Below, in pieces: positions 11,401-22,837 of a stretch of 64,000 nucleotides of DNA. The DNA comes from Telopea speciosissima (Eukaryota > Streptophyta > Magnoliopsida > Proteales > Proteaceae), in assembly GCF_018873765.1 (NCBI RefSeq), contig NC_057918.1, positions 11,354,862 through 11,418,861 on the forward strand. Reading direction: 5' to 3'. The notes beneath the pieces were generated by a model, which saw only the letters and a program-made list of their open reading frames with translations, ran no database searches and had not been told where the DNA came from. Both the position numbers and the translations under genes were made by a program. How positions within the stretch are numbered: position 1 is the first letter of the stretch; each line of letters starts with the position of its first letter.

Positions 11401-13821
11401 TTTTTCTGTTGTTTTGAATGGTTCTCTTTTAGCCAATTTAATGATACATGCACTTGAGATGGTTGTTCAAATTGCTAATTGTTTCAAATATTATGTCAAG
11501 TGGGGGGGGGATTCTCTTCTGCTTTTCCTTGCTTTAAGGGTGCCTTGCGTAGTGTGAATAAAATGTTATTTCTGTGCTTTTGCATGCAGATTATGGACCT
11601 CAAGCTTTCTGTGGATCATTTGGAAAAAGAGAGAGATTTCTACTTTGCAAAGTTACGAGACATCGAAATTCTTTGTCAAACTCATGGGTTGGAACATCTG
11701 CCGGTAAAGTGTTTATCTACTAGGTGGAAGTTTCAGAATGATTTTCTACCATTTTACATTTCCATCAATATGCCTCTTCTAATAGAATTTCCAGCCTGAT
11801 GTTGATTCTCTCCCCCCCCCCCCCCCTTTTTAATCTTCCATTATTAGTAATAACTAGCTCCCAGTTGGGCATTTTAAACTGCTCAATCCACTATTAAAGT
11901 GCATCTGTGCATTTTGTTTTCTATTTCCTTCTTCCCTATTTCTTTTTTTTTTTCTTTGTAAAATTACTTTATTCTGTGTAATGTCATCATTGTCAAGGCT
12001 TAAGAATTTACTTATTTATTCTTACTATGCAGAAAACCTAATGGTTTTCACTTGCTTGAAATAATAGATCTTTAACTTCTCTAAACTTCATTATGTCAAG
12101 CAACTTTTTTTGTTGGTTTTTGTACAATGAGTAAAGATATCAAGTTGCATTCTTTCCTATTTGATGTGTGACAGCTAGCCAGGGTTTAGAAAATGAGGTA
12201 AATGTGTAAAACTGTAAAAGTTATCCATCTTACTACTGGTTGATTGAGTAGAAGAGGCACTTTAAATTCTGGATCGAGAATCTTGCAGAGATAAATTAGC
12301 TTTTCCCAGGAAGGGAAACAACCAGGGTTTTATGGAAAGATGGAATGGGTTTCAGAACAATGAGATTAGGTGGGTTTTATATCAGTTGTGAAAACTGGAA
12401 AATGGCTGGAGATTGTAGGGTTTGCTAAGGTTTGGTATGCATGATAATTACTGTTTTAAGTCTGAATGTTGAAAATCTGAAAGTAGATCTTAGTTCCCCC
12501 TCCCCTTCTTTTTGATAGGTCCTGAAAGTAGATCTTAGTTGGGATTTGGGACTGGAAATTCTAGCAGAAAATAAAAGGAAAAGATTTAGAAGTAGATGAA
12601 AAGCATGAAATAAAAATTATAATAAGAGAATGTATCGCAGCTTCTGGCTTCACGCATAGGCTAGGAAGCATCTCACCTTCTAGGGTCTTGAGATAATGCT
12701 TTGCATGGTATCTCCCCTCTTTCTGGACCTGGACTAGAATCTCTATTCAAAAACCAACAAGACCCTTGGACTTTATGGCCCCAAATTCTTATGTGAAAGA
12801 AAACTAGCTAATGTGAAAATTTGATTAGTCTTTCTTTTTTGTAGATTCTTATTTATGATGTACCTTTTTTATACATTGGCTGTCTTTTTTATATTTTTTC
12901 AACACAATTGTACAATATCATTCTCTTCTTCTTAATTTAAATATCCTTTGCTTTGCCTAACAAAAGTAAACAAGAGGCCCCCTGAACCCCAAATAAGATC
13001 CATACATGGCTGAAAATGACTAAACTTAGATACTCTGCATAAATTGGATTCTTGCCCTTTTTATTCTGGGGTTACATCCCTTTATTAAAAAAAGGGATTG
13101 TGCTCTTCTCATCTGTCAAGGAAATGACGGCTTCCCCCCTCCCCTCACCACCCCCCAACCCCAAAAAAAAAAAAAAAATCTCTCATCATAACACGGCCCG
13201 AGAGAAGGAAATAAATTAGTATTTATTTATTTTCTGCCACCTTTTCCATGTGGCACAAAATAAGTGTGCAGGACTTTTTTTTTTCTTTGGGAGGGGGTGG
13301 GGGGAGACGCAGGTCTAGAAAACCTTCACCAATTAAGTTCTAAAAAAAGGAAGGTAAGAAGGGGAGCCAATAGATGGCACATTTGAATCCGCCTGCAGTA
13401 AAGTCTCTCTCCTTGCCTAACAGTTAATGTGTTCATGAAAGTGTATAGTGAACTTTAGCATAAAGTCCACTTGCCTGGTCATGACATTTTTTTTTGGGGG
13501 GGGGGGGAATGTAATCTCTCATTCATGCATATCAGAACCATGGTTCATGCTGTCAGTATAAAAGACATGGATCAGTGTTTTAACATACTGGAACTGATTA
13601 AAATATCTATAAAGATATCCAGGATGAAATTATTAAATATTTTAAGCTCAGGTATTTAGCATGTATTTCATGACACTGTTAAATATTTCATGCAGATTGC
13701 AGCAGCAATCAGAAAGATCTTGTATGCAGCAGATGCCAAAGAATCACCTCTTGCTGAAGCTCAAGAACTCATAAGCAGAACACTGAATGCTGAGGCTGCT
13801 GAAGTAGAAGATGATGCGTAG
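5476..13821 (+). CDS. EB1: Microtubule plus-end-tracking protein EB1 (EB1A/B-like), 8 exons
   Basis: Exons: 5476-5586, 6494-6562, 6667-6753, 9230-9336, 9464-9603, 9697-9773, 11590-11703, 13696-13821. All junctions are GT/AG and the spliced frame encodes 276 aa. EB1 proteins bind growing microtubule plus ends and recruit partners. The N-terminus holds the calponin-homology domain (about residues 14-117), with [13 protein letters not shown] and [20 protein letters not shown] visible. A basic Ser-rich linker follows. The EB-homology coiled coil ([20 protein letters not shown]) is in exon 7, residues 198-235. The tail is short and acidic (ends EVEDDA). It lacks the long basic tail of plant EB1C, so the EB1A/B type fits best. 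The second-Met start gives the standard EB1 N-terminus. Introns 3, 6 and 7 are large; 3 and 6 contain transposon insertions. The gene looks intact. Confidence 0.93.
7765..8368 (-). mobile_element. Copia-like solo LTR with perfect 5-bp TSD
   Basis: It starts TGTTAAGAAAACAACGCCC and ends CACCAATAGCA. The 5-mer CCACT lies immediately outside both ends (7760-7764 and 8369-8373). TG...CA ends plus a 5-bp duplication define a solo LTR, left by LTR-LTR recombination in EB1 intron 3. The phrase resembling the end of copia LTRs reads on the minus strand, so that orientation is inferred. It is related to the LTR at 2638-3053 but longer because of an internal duplication (7862-8145). Confidence 0.82.
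7862..8145. repeat. 142-bp tandem duplication inside the solo LTR
   Basis: The block beginning CCCCCAAGATAGGAAGC at 7862 is repeated from 8004 with only a handful of substitutions. It is internal to the LTR, which explains why this LTR is longer than its relative at 2638-3053. Confidence 0.85.
8401..8811. mobile_element. hAT-type MITE in EB1 intron 3
   Basis: Ends are TAGAGGTGTCAA (left) and TTGACACCCTA (right), imperfect inverted repeats. The flanks ATCAGTAT (8393-8400) and ATCGGTAT (8812-8819) are an 8-bp target duplication with one change. The interior is rich in GGTTC/GAACC and ACCGAAAC motifs, as in plant hAT MITEs. It has no coding capacity and lies 32 bp from the solo LTR. Confidence 0.75.
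10180..10691 (+). mobile_element. LTR-retrotransposon fragment with primer-binding site
   Basis: TGGTATCAGAGC at 10649-10660 is the standard primer-binding site complementary to initiator Met-tRNA of copia-type elements. Upstream DNA looks like an LTR (TATATATTTAAGAG promoter-like stretch near 10380, a CT-rich run, end TATCA at 10645). The left LTR boundary is not resolved, so the start is approximate. Only about 30 bp of internal sequence remain before the TRIM begins. Confidence 0.55.
10692..11132 (-). mobile_element. TRIM (miniature LTR retrotransposon)
   Basis: Read on the minus strand: a 5' LTR of about 138 bp (11132 to 10995) starts TGTTATGTGCC and ends ACCTAACA. It is followed directly by the primer-binding site TGATATCAGAGC (10992-10981, one change from the Met-tRNA type). 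About 200 bp of non-coding interior follow, then a second LTR copy (10779 to 10692) truncated after 88 bp. The matching direct repeats are 10692-10779 and 11044-11132. Size and lack of coding sequence fit TRIM elements. It lies in EB1 intron 6. Confidence 0.7.
11188..11393. mobile_element. Foldback insertion with a 90-bp internal tandem duplication
   Basis: GTTTCATGCACGG at 11188 is inverted as CCGTGCATGAAAAC at 11380-11393. Between them a 90-bp unit beginning CGGTTGTGTCC occurs twice (11198-11287 and 11288-11377), apparently identical. This looks like a small TIR element whose interior duplicated recently. No target duplication was identified, so the superfamily is unknown. Confidence 0.6.
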
Positions 13822-14970
13822 TTGGTGCAAATCTTGCCAAACAGGGTGGTGGTCTGGCCCTGCTTTACCTGGTGCTAATTTATTACTGTTCTTCAATCCC
13901 AACTCATTGGAGAGCTGCCTCATTTGAGGAACAACCATTGGCCTCCATTTTGTAACAGAATTTAGAGTTTGATCTTTCATTTGGAGAAGGTCAATCATTA
14001 GCCTTCTGGAGTTTGAATTTTTAATGAAATGCTTCACTCCAGGAACTTTTCTCTGTAAAAAGGAAGTTGTGTGTGAATACTCAGGTGTTTTATGTGGGAA
14101 TGCTGGCCAAGGGGCACAATGGTTACGGTTGAGCAACTCTTCTTGGCCCAGCCCATTGCCTCCCTAACATGAATAATCTAAAAGTGACTTGGCATCATGA
14201 TTTTATTAAAACATTTAGAAGATATTGATGCCTTGCAATGGTGAAAATGATCATGCAGCAGGGAAATATATAGTTCATTAGAGAGAATTATCTGATTAAG
14301 CAAGATGGCTCCCAGACTTGCTAAAGTGGGCAGTCCATTTGAATTCTTACAAACTGTAGTTTGGAGTGCGTAGTTACAAAACTATGCAATATGAGGACCC
14401 GCCAATGGTCTCTTTGTTTAGATATTTCTCTGGTTCCGTTGTAGATGAGACCCAGGTATAATAGTGCTTAGATCGAGTTATTTCTCGTTACGACAGAAAA
14501 AATGATGGATCAAATTCTATTGAGTCTGACTCATAGTGATAATTTATGAAAGACGGATTTTTTACATTTCATGAGTGGCACAATAGTCTTAACTCTGATA
14601 TTGGCTTTTGGAGGGCAGATGTAAGAAAAATTACCAATTTGACCTTTATTCAGTGTTATATTTGGCTATTTACTAAAATCTTAAGAAAAAAAATTGAATA
14701 AATATAGGGCAATAGGAAAAAAAAAAAATTCCTCTGCACTGTCCTAATCTTGCGGTATACTACAATGCGAGTCTGAGAGTTTGATGTGGAAGATGTGACA
14801 TCCAACGGTGCCTAGCTCGAAAAGAAAGAAAACAAAAAACAAAAAAAAACTGTTTTGCATCGAGCTTGCATCATTGGATGAAGTTTCTTCCACGTGTAAA
14901 GCTCTCAGGACCGCACCCGTGCACCGCCAGATGCCCACCGCATAGGATTATGGGGGATTGAGCAATTTTC
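13822..14970. other. EB1 3' UTR and EB1-GCD1 intergenic space
   Basis: The stretch after the EB1 stop contains the presumed 3' UTR (to roughly 14200) and then AT-rich spacer. I see no conserved reading frame; the frame on the reverse strand opposite the EB1 end is a shadow. The last 100 bp hold promoter signals of the next gene. Confidence 0.6.
14891..14896 (+). promoter_or_regulatory. G-box upstream of GCD1
   Basis: CACGTG lies about 90 bp upstream of the likely TATA box. G-boxes bind plant bZIP and bHLH factors. Whether this one is used cannot be told from sequence. Confidence 0.35.
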
Positions 14971-14979
14971 CCTTCGTAT

Positions 14980-14987
14980 TATAAAAT
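14980..14987 (+). promoter_or_regulatory. TATA box of GCD1
   Basis: TATAAAAT lies 173 bp upstream of the GCD1 start codon, in the right place for a plant core promoter, predicting a transcription start near 15012. Confidence 0.55.
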
Positions 14988-15152
14988 GGAGCACACAAGC
15001 TAGTTGAGAGAGGAACCTTATAAGAGATTGATTGAAATTGAAAGAGAAGTCTATTGCTATACTCGCATATCCGAACAAACAGTTGCTCCCCTTCTTCGAA
15101 CTGACTAAGCAAAGAGTGTGTCCAAGTTAAAGATCTGAGTGAGACAGGGAGA

Positions 15153-18100
15153 ATGCAGAGCCTGAGACGACTCTCAGCTAGAGCAATAACAAGCTCACTA
15201 GGCCACCGGGTCGACTTGCAGATTTCAGCGGAATCCGTTTTCAATCAGTTCACCGGCGATCGGAGAAGGAGGGTGTCGAACAAAGCCTCCTCCGATCGTA
15301 CAACGAAGAACGGAGACGATGAATGGAACGATGCCTGGGAGTCTGCTTGGCTCCCGGAAGATGATTTCTCATCTGCCAATAAAGACAACAACAACCACAG
15401 AGCCCCATGGGAGACCGACGTCAACTTCCCCTCCTCTGGTGTCCCCACTGTCGTCCTCCCATCGGACGTTGACGCAGAGACCAAGGCTTTCGTCGAGGAT
15501 ATGAACGACAACTGGAACGAGCGAAGGGGAAGATCTCCTAAGTCCATGATCCAACAACAACAACAACAACAACAACAACGGCAGCAACAGAACGGGGAAA
15601 GCTCGCTTTACAGTTTAGAGAACATTAAGAAAGACTACCGTTTGAAGAAGCAGAGAATTCACGCTGCCTTGTGGATGAAAGAAATCGAAAACCAGGAGGA
15701 GGCCAAGCTTGGGGATTCCACCACCTCTGCGACTGGCCCTAACGATATCGAGAGGCTGCTCGACAGCTGTTCTGAGTATCTCTCTTTCTCTCTCTCTCTA
15801 GAAATACTGTTTTCTCATAAGGATGATAAATTTCCCATATTTACTATTCGGTTTAGTTTTGATTCTTAACTACATTTTCTGGTGCGACACTGGTGATTGT
15901 AGGGTTTTTAGGGTTTAAGTGTCAGTTTCCCCTGCTTTTCATTTCTGGGCGGGTGGTGACGGGTCTTAAAATTTTATTCTTCCTGGAATTTTTTGTAAAT
16001 TTCAGTCCATTCAAATCAACCCAGAAGAATGAAACCTCAATCTCTTTTACCCTTAAAAAACGAGGGTGAGTCGAAGCCTGTAAACAGCATGTCCATGACT
16101 TCCATCTGACAGTTTTTGAGGCTCAAGTCACTCTCCCATCTGTTGTCGATAATATTTCCATCAATATCAAAGTGAGCAATTCTCTAAGTCATGGTTCTCT
16201 GCCTCGTTTGCTATTCAGATCTTCAGTATCGTCGCCGAGTTGATCTTTTTGAGCAACATCGTCCATGCGTGATAAAGAAGTGCATCTCAGATGGCGTTAT
16301 GGCACTATGGTTGGTCCATTTGCAGTAGCTTGTATTTTAATAAGAAGTCTGCGTTCCACTAATCTCTGCCATAGAGCTTGAGATAACTTCTTCTACGCAG
16401 AAATGCCAAGTTGGTGAACTACCAGTGTACCACCTTTCTGCACAAAGAATTTTGCGATGGATGAGCAGTGTTGCTAGACCCCTTAGTTTAATTTTATGGT
16501 TCAATAGAGATGCAAGTATGCAACTCCTTAGTTTAATATTTTTGTTCAATAGAGAAGCTCGACTTAAGCTAGTGCTTGGTTACTGTCATTCTACTGCTAT
16601 TGCTCATTAGGTGCTCAGATGGGCCTCAGTGGGCTGATGCGTTTCTAGAAGCCTAAAGGATTAGGTTCAGAAACTCAATTGAAAACCAGAATCGCAGTGA
16701 AGGGAAAAGGATCAGATTTAGAAGAAATTAAATATCTAGGAATCAGCTTCATAGATTGAAGTGAAATCCTGGTTGATGGTCTGATTTATGAAGGGGAACT
16801 CCTCCTCAAAAGATGAGTCTGATCCGATGATCTGATTTGTAGTAATAAAGATATTCTATTGGGAATAGAATTCTTTGAAACAGAATTCCAAAATTGACTA
16901 CTGGTAGCAGATCTTAATGGGCTCAAAACAGTAAACAAAAGTGCGTCAAAAAGCACAGATTTCAGCCATTAGGTAAGGATACTAATCTAAAACAGAAAAT
17001 ACATCTGGTCTTAAAATAGAGTAAAAGTAGGAATCCAACTTGAAGTAGGAGATTGAATTTTGAAACCTTGGGTCTGTTTGGAATACTATCCAATGACTAA
17101 ATATGACAACAAGATTTGAAATCTCAAATGGAAACAACGGAAAAATTGAAATTTCAGCAAGTAGTGTATGCACTTTCACAGAATAGAAACCAGAAAATAC
17201 TGACATGATTTAATGGTGAACGAGATGAAGAAGAATGGAAGAGAAGTAGAATGATATGGACCAAGCCTCTCACCTGGAATTTGATTGGAATCCCACCAAT
17301 CCTACCCTAGCATCTCACCAAGGGTTGCCTTGCATCTCACAACACTATTCTGAATTTCATAGAATTAAAAGAAAGCTAAACCAGTCTTATTCAATTATCA
17401 AAACTGTGGGGGTTTATGGGAAGCCTTACAATGCTTTATTTAGAAACTGAAATAGGAAAGAAGGAAATAGGAAACTCTATCTAAAGTAGGAATAACTCTA
17501 TCTAAAGTAGGAATAAGTATCCCACATGACTAAAACTCTCATCTTATCTAATTAGTTAGAATAGGTGTCACACATGACTAAAACTCTATCCAAACTAAGA
17601 AGAAGAGTTCTATTAAGACAAGACTCTATACCTCCTTTGCAAGTAAGAGTTCTATTAAGACAAGACTCAACCATCCTTTACAAGTAAAGAGATAAACAAT
17701 AAAATAATTAAATAAAAAACTCTAAAGAGTCCCACGGGTCTGGTTTTGAGTGAACCAGAAAACACCCAAGATAATAGGCTTGATCTGAACCAAAACTAGA
17801 AAACTGGTTTAATGCGGGAACCGATGGACCTTGTTTGGGCTTGGACTGGTTCCTACGTTGGTACTTATTCAAATACCTCCTCTGATATGCATCATGGGCT
17901 CAGTTGGGTATATAGTCATTAAACTGCCATCTAATCCAACAAATGCTTAATGACAGTTAATTTATCTTTTGCCATGAGCTTCTGAAAATGGCTGGTCAGG
18001 AGAGGACGAGGGGGGGGTGCTGGAAGAGATCTTTTAGGAGCCAGCCACACAACATTTACTTATTTCTGTAGTCACAACTGCTTTCAATAACAAAGCAACT

Positions 18101-20954
18101 GCATTAACTAGACTTAAATTCTCTTAGTTTTGCTAAATATTTTTTCCATCTTGGAGTCAGTTACATGGTATTGCAATTTTGCTTTCTGAGGATTCATCCT
18201 TCCAATATCATGGACTTAAGGTATGAAAATCTACACGATGCCGGCATTCTAAAATTTTGAAACATATTGAAACCATGGGAATTGCTATATTCATCGATGA
18301 CCAATCATCACAATCATTTGGCATATCCAAGTAATCAAATCTTCAAGGTAAAAAATTATTTACCTATGTTTGGATGCAACTTAATGGATGCTGCATGCCT
18401 GCATGTTAGACAGGCTTGATTGTGGAGTTTGCTCACTTCTTCATTAATTGCAGGATTTTTGATTCTGGTAACAATGAATTAAATGACTCTATGATCCCAA
18501 GCACTTCAGAGTTTAAAACCAAGCCAGATGGTTGGGAAACAACATCAAAAACTCAAGATGGAAATGTCTGGGAGATGTCGCAGAGGGAGGAAGACATTCT
18601 CCTCCAAGAATTTGAGCGTCGAATTGCATTTTGTAAATTTCAGGTATGTCCTCAGAAAATGTGATTCAACAGTGGAAGTTTTTGGAGCTTTGAATTACAT
18701 TATGAACTACCCAGTTGTTTGGTATCAGTATGAACTTTATTTTCCAATGATGCCTGAGGCCGGTCCTCGGCGCAACGGTAAAGTTGCTCCATTGCAACCA
18801 AGTGGTTGCGGGTTCGAGTCTGGAAACAGCCTCTCTATTATGACCCTCCCCAGACCCCGCTGTGGTGGGAGCCTTGTGCTCTGGGTAGGCCTTACGCCCA
18901 CCTGATGTGCAGAAATTGTTTTCTGTCCTAAAAGAAGGGATAACCTGGATGGTCACTGCCCTAGACTTGTTTATACTAGAGGCCATAGTCACAAAACTAT
19001 TGCTTCAATAATTCATAACAATCTCAAAGTCTTGATTATTTTTGTTGCCTAATTAGCTGTCTGAGTGCATGTTTGGTTACCATTCTAATTCTTAATTTTG
19101 GCCGAAATTTAGAAATTAGAATTGATGTCATGACATACATGTTTGGCTCCAATTCTGGAGGCCAATTCTTAGAATTAAGCTAGATTGGAGAATTGGGCTG
19201 ATTTTGAAGCATACAACAGAGCAATTATGGAGAGGTTAAAAACTTTTAAGACTACGCATTGCATGCGCTTTAGCAGGGGATTTTTGTCGTTTCACCGTTA
19301 AAACATAAGAAAACAAGAGCAATTTGGGGGAAAGGGGGGGGGGTGTCATCAACCAAAGGAGAGGTGATGCAGTTACATGCATGGGTAGATAGAGGTTTTG
19401 TTTACTTGTAGGTTATCTTTGTAATTTCTTTTTTATTTTGTTTTATTAGGGAGTTGTATATCTGTAGTAGATCTGTTTCGGTTTTAGAAAGTTTCCAGTT
19501 CTCTAGTTTCCTAGTTGAGTCAGTTTCTATTTAGGTTTGAGTTTTTTTTTTTCTTTCTAATTTTTATTTATATGCATGTAACCTCTTCATTTTGATAGGA
19601 TTAGAATATTGAGATTGTTTTTACTTGGGGTGTGTGGCTGATGGTCGGGTGACCTGCTTTCCCTCTTCTCTTCCATTATCTTTTATTCGATTCCCCTCCC
19701 TCCCGGATGAGTTCTTCTGAATCTCCTGCTCCTTTCCTCTTCTTTTCTCTCTTGTTCCTTCCCTTCTCTTCCTTTTATTTCCTCTTTGCTATCCTTCTCC
19801 CTGCTGCTACTGAACCAACTGGCCTGAGAAAGAGTGATTGATCTCCCTCAGTCCTTTATTCAGGTTTGGTGTGGTGGTACTTACCCCAGGCTACCCAAAT
19901 TTTGAAGTCTTGTGACCAGTATGCGCGTGGATTGTGAGAACTACATCGACAATTAGATCTGGTTTTGAGACCTCCGCCCTACTTAGTTTCAGAAAATTTC
20001 TCACTTTCTGTTGATCGTCAAACCTGTTGTTGGTTGGATCCATGGATTGAGGGTAAGCTACTCCTAAAATCCTGGTTTGATTGGGTCATAGTTGAGAGAG
20101 TTCTCTCAACCGCAATAGACTCTTCTCCCCTGGCATATCATGGTGAAGAGGTTGAAGAAAGGGATTTTTCAAGTTAGCCAGTAAATACTCATTTTCTTAT
20201 TATTACAAGTTAGCCCTTTTCTCCTTTAGTTAATTCTGCTTACTTCCATATTTTAAAAATTCTAGTTACATCCCTTTTTTCAAGTTAGTTTACTGTTTTA
20301 TCCTCACATTCTTTTTTCTCATCAAAAGAGGTCCTAGGCTTTTCTCAGAAATTACAGTATTGCCACTGACCACATTATTTTGAGTTTCTTTTGTTTTGGC
20401 CTTTGGTGGATCCATAGTGACCCCAAAATTAGGGTTTTGGAACCTGGGGTTGCATCAAGAGGAGAAGTATTGGAGACACAAATAGTGCATCCAAACACTA
20501 TTCTCCAATTGGGACCAGAATTGCAATTCTGAGAATTGCCCAGAATTGGATCCAAAAATGTACTGTTAGTTTCTTGATAGGAACATTTAGATTGTGACAT
20601 GACATGAATTTGTACCGGGGGGTTGGGCTGTTTGCCTGTTTGAGAATGGTCTTGAACTGATTCAAGACTTGCTTTTAACCTGTTATTGGGACCCACTGTG
20701 TTTCATTTTTATACAAGATAATCCATGCTCTTCACTGTGCCTTGCAGATTGCGAGCTTTATCAAGTCTCATATATTTAGTCGGAGGAGACCAATTGATGG
20801 GTGGAAGTACATGATAGAAGAGTTGGGACCAAATGCCAGGAAAGGGAAGGGTAGCGTTTCAAGGCTGCCCAGTCTATCTGATGCATCAACCCAACCTTTC
20901 AAGGAAGAGAGAACACCTATTGGGAGCAGTGTTGGACCTCTCAAAGGGAGGTAG
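15153..20954 (+). CDS. GCD1: Protein GAMETE CELL DEFECTIVE 1, mitochondrial, 3 exons
   Basis: Exons: 15153-15775, 18454-18643, 20748-20954; GT/AG junctions, 339 aa. The family is known from rice GCD1, a mitochondrial protein needed for gamete development; its biochemical role is not established. The N-terminus (MQSLRRLSARAITSSLGHRV) is basic and free of acidic residues, as expected for a mitochondrial presequence. Conserved blocks are WNDAWESAWLPED (residues 58-70), the stretch around ALWMKEIE, then LLDSCSEIFDSGN across the first junction. WEMSQREEDILLQEFERRIAF and the C-terminal HIFSRRRPIDGWKYMIEELG segment follow. A Gln tract (residues 134-146, one Arg inside) is the main variable part. Introns are 2.7 and 2.1 kb and hold a SINE and unclassified repeat DNA. 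The gene appears complete, in tandem with EB1 and tail-to-tail with the PELP1-like gene. Confidence 0.92.
15549..15590 (+). repeat. CAA trinucleotide run coding the GCD1 poly-Gln tract
   Basis: Nine consecutive CAA codons, then CGG and further CAG/CAA codons, give a Gln stretch within GCD1 exon 1. The near-pure CAA array is likely to vary in length between individuals. Confidence 0.85.
18755..18902 (+). mobile_element. Au-like SINE in GCD1 intron 2
   Basis: The tRNA-derived head (GCGCAACGGTAAAGTTGCTC and the B-box-like GGTTCGAGTC) is followed by GGAAACAGCCTCTC and CCCCAGACCCCGCTG, the typical order of the Au SINE family. It begins about 110 bp after exon 2. It is transcribed in the gene's sense direction. 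Confidence 0.75.
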
Positions 20955-21790
20955 ATCCTTCTCAAAATTCATCAATAGGGAGCCCCTGATTTTTGGGTTC
21001 CAAGGAGAAGATTAACGTAGAGAAAGTAATTACAGTTGAAAATTTTAACTACTTAACAGATAACAGACCATAAGGTGGGAACAAGGTTCTTGTTTTATGT
21101 TATTTCGTTGGTGTGTAACTGCGTATTCATTATATGCTCTTATCCCAATTCCGTATTTCTAAAATTTTATTAAGCCTCTATCCTCTCCGAAATCATTTGA
21201 TCTACATTCTCAAATCTTAATGTATAGGTTGAGTTTTAGTCTTTATATGGTGAGAGTCTGAGACACTTGTGAGACATATACAGTGAAAGTGTAAAATCAC
21301 TTGTGTATGGAAGTACCGTCACCTCCAATAGGCTGAAGTCAGTAGCTGATCGATAATTTTCTCCTCACATTCTGAGCTCTTTCTATTTGTGTTAAACTTG
21401 TAGTGGCAAAACATTCTTTGAACTGCCCATGTTGAAAGGCCTTCCTGTATGGCCATAAGGAAGGGGTTAGGATCCCTTATGCACAAGCAAAATTAGTGAT
21501 AATAGAGTTGACCATGTGCCCAAATGATGCTTGATTTTTTTTTTTCTTCTAAATATCAAGCTTTTGGAGAAAAAAATGAACGTTTGAAAATAAAAGGGAG
21601 AAGACACTGCGTGGGGTACTACATTTTATGATTAAATTTGGTTTTGAAATTTTACAATTGGCCAATGCAGATAATATACCCTATCAACCCTATCTTTTGG
21701 TATTGCCATATCACATTTTCACATGGAAACAACCAATTAGACCATATAGGAAGGCCTTCCTACATGAAATTTGCAAAGGAGCATTTGAAT

Positions 21791-21938
21791 GGCAGCCTCG
21801 GCGCAATGGTAAGGTTGCTCTATTGCAACTTGGTGGTCGGAGGTTCAAACAAAGATAGTTTTTCCATAAAGAAATGAGGGTAAGGTTGTGTACATATGCC
21901 CCTCCCCAGACCTTGCAATAGCAGGAGCCTCGTAATAG
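21791..21938 (+). mobile_element. Degraded Au-like SINE
   Basis: It has the same landmarks as the 18755 copy (CCTCGGCGCAATGGTAAGGTTGCTC, then CCCCTCCCCAGACC and GCAGGAGCCTCG) but the B-box region and middle are diverged, indicating an older insertion. Confidence 0.65.
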
Positions 21939-22837
21939 TGGGTTTCTATTATAGGGTTTTAGTGCACAGTATCAGGATCGATAACAATTGCCGTAATGCC
22001 AATACGGATCTGCCATATCAGGCTGGATCTTTTACCCCTCAAGAGTCAAAATACCGATGCAGGTTTTTGTTTCACTATTTTCCCTCCCTTGTTTCGATAC
22101 TGATGTGGTATCAAATAGATATCAATATCGGCCACTGCCAGTCCAATCCCGATACCTAAAACCATCTTCTGCAAGCTATTTCCACGACCTGGTTCTTCCC
22201 TTTCCTTTATCTACTGAAATAAACATTTATGATGTTGGTTGAATTCATGAGCCATAGCTATGTGATATTATAGCCATTACCAGTTGTCTTTCTTTCTGAA
22301 AGGGAATTGTAGTCAAATTGGAAGACATGCCAACGGAAGTGGCTTGTTTTTGCCACATGGACTACAAAGCTTTCTCCCTTGTTTTCAGTGGTTCCTATAC
22401 TGCATTAGTACTATTAAAAAAGTGGCTTCTTCAAAGTATAAAACATTGGTGGGGGGGGGGGGGGGTGGTTCATCAATTTAATTTGAGTTGATATGCCCAT
22501 TTTGGACTTTGTTGGATGTTTGCTCTAACGGATGTTCATGCTATCTAAATCGAGCTCTTTCTACAAAAACAATAGAAAGGATAAAATACAGAAAACGTAT
22601 TAAAGGTGGGATCTTCACTCCCATCAAGAAGAAATAAGAAAGATCATAATTTGACTTTCGAAACATAGTGTCAAGTGTAGAAGGCAGGAGTAATTTTTGC
22701 TTCTGGGTAGAAAGTAAAAGAGGGGAGGGTTGGGGAAGAAATGTATCCTCTTCTTTCTCTGTTTTTAAGTGGAGGGTATGAGTGGCTGATAGATTCTGCC
22801 ATGTGAAAGAATGATGAGATAATTCCAATCATTGGAT

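Noticed and set aside
15245..15547. Minus-strand frame opposite GCD1 exon 1
   Set aside because: It is the reverse-strand shadow of a conserved coding exon.
18755..18902. tRNA gene from the B-box-like GGTTCGAGTC
   Set aside because: No cloverleaf can be drawn and the surrounding body is that of an Au-like SINE.
19067..20510. Possible PIF/Harbinger-type MITE spanning GTGCATGTTTGG (19067) and CCAAACAC (about 20492)
   Set aside because: The two ends do not form a consistent inverted repeat and no 3-bp duplication could be shown; it may be two unrelated fragments.
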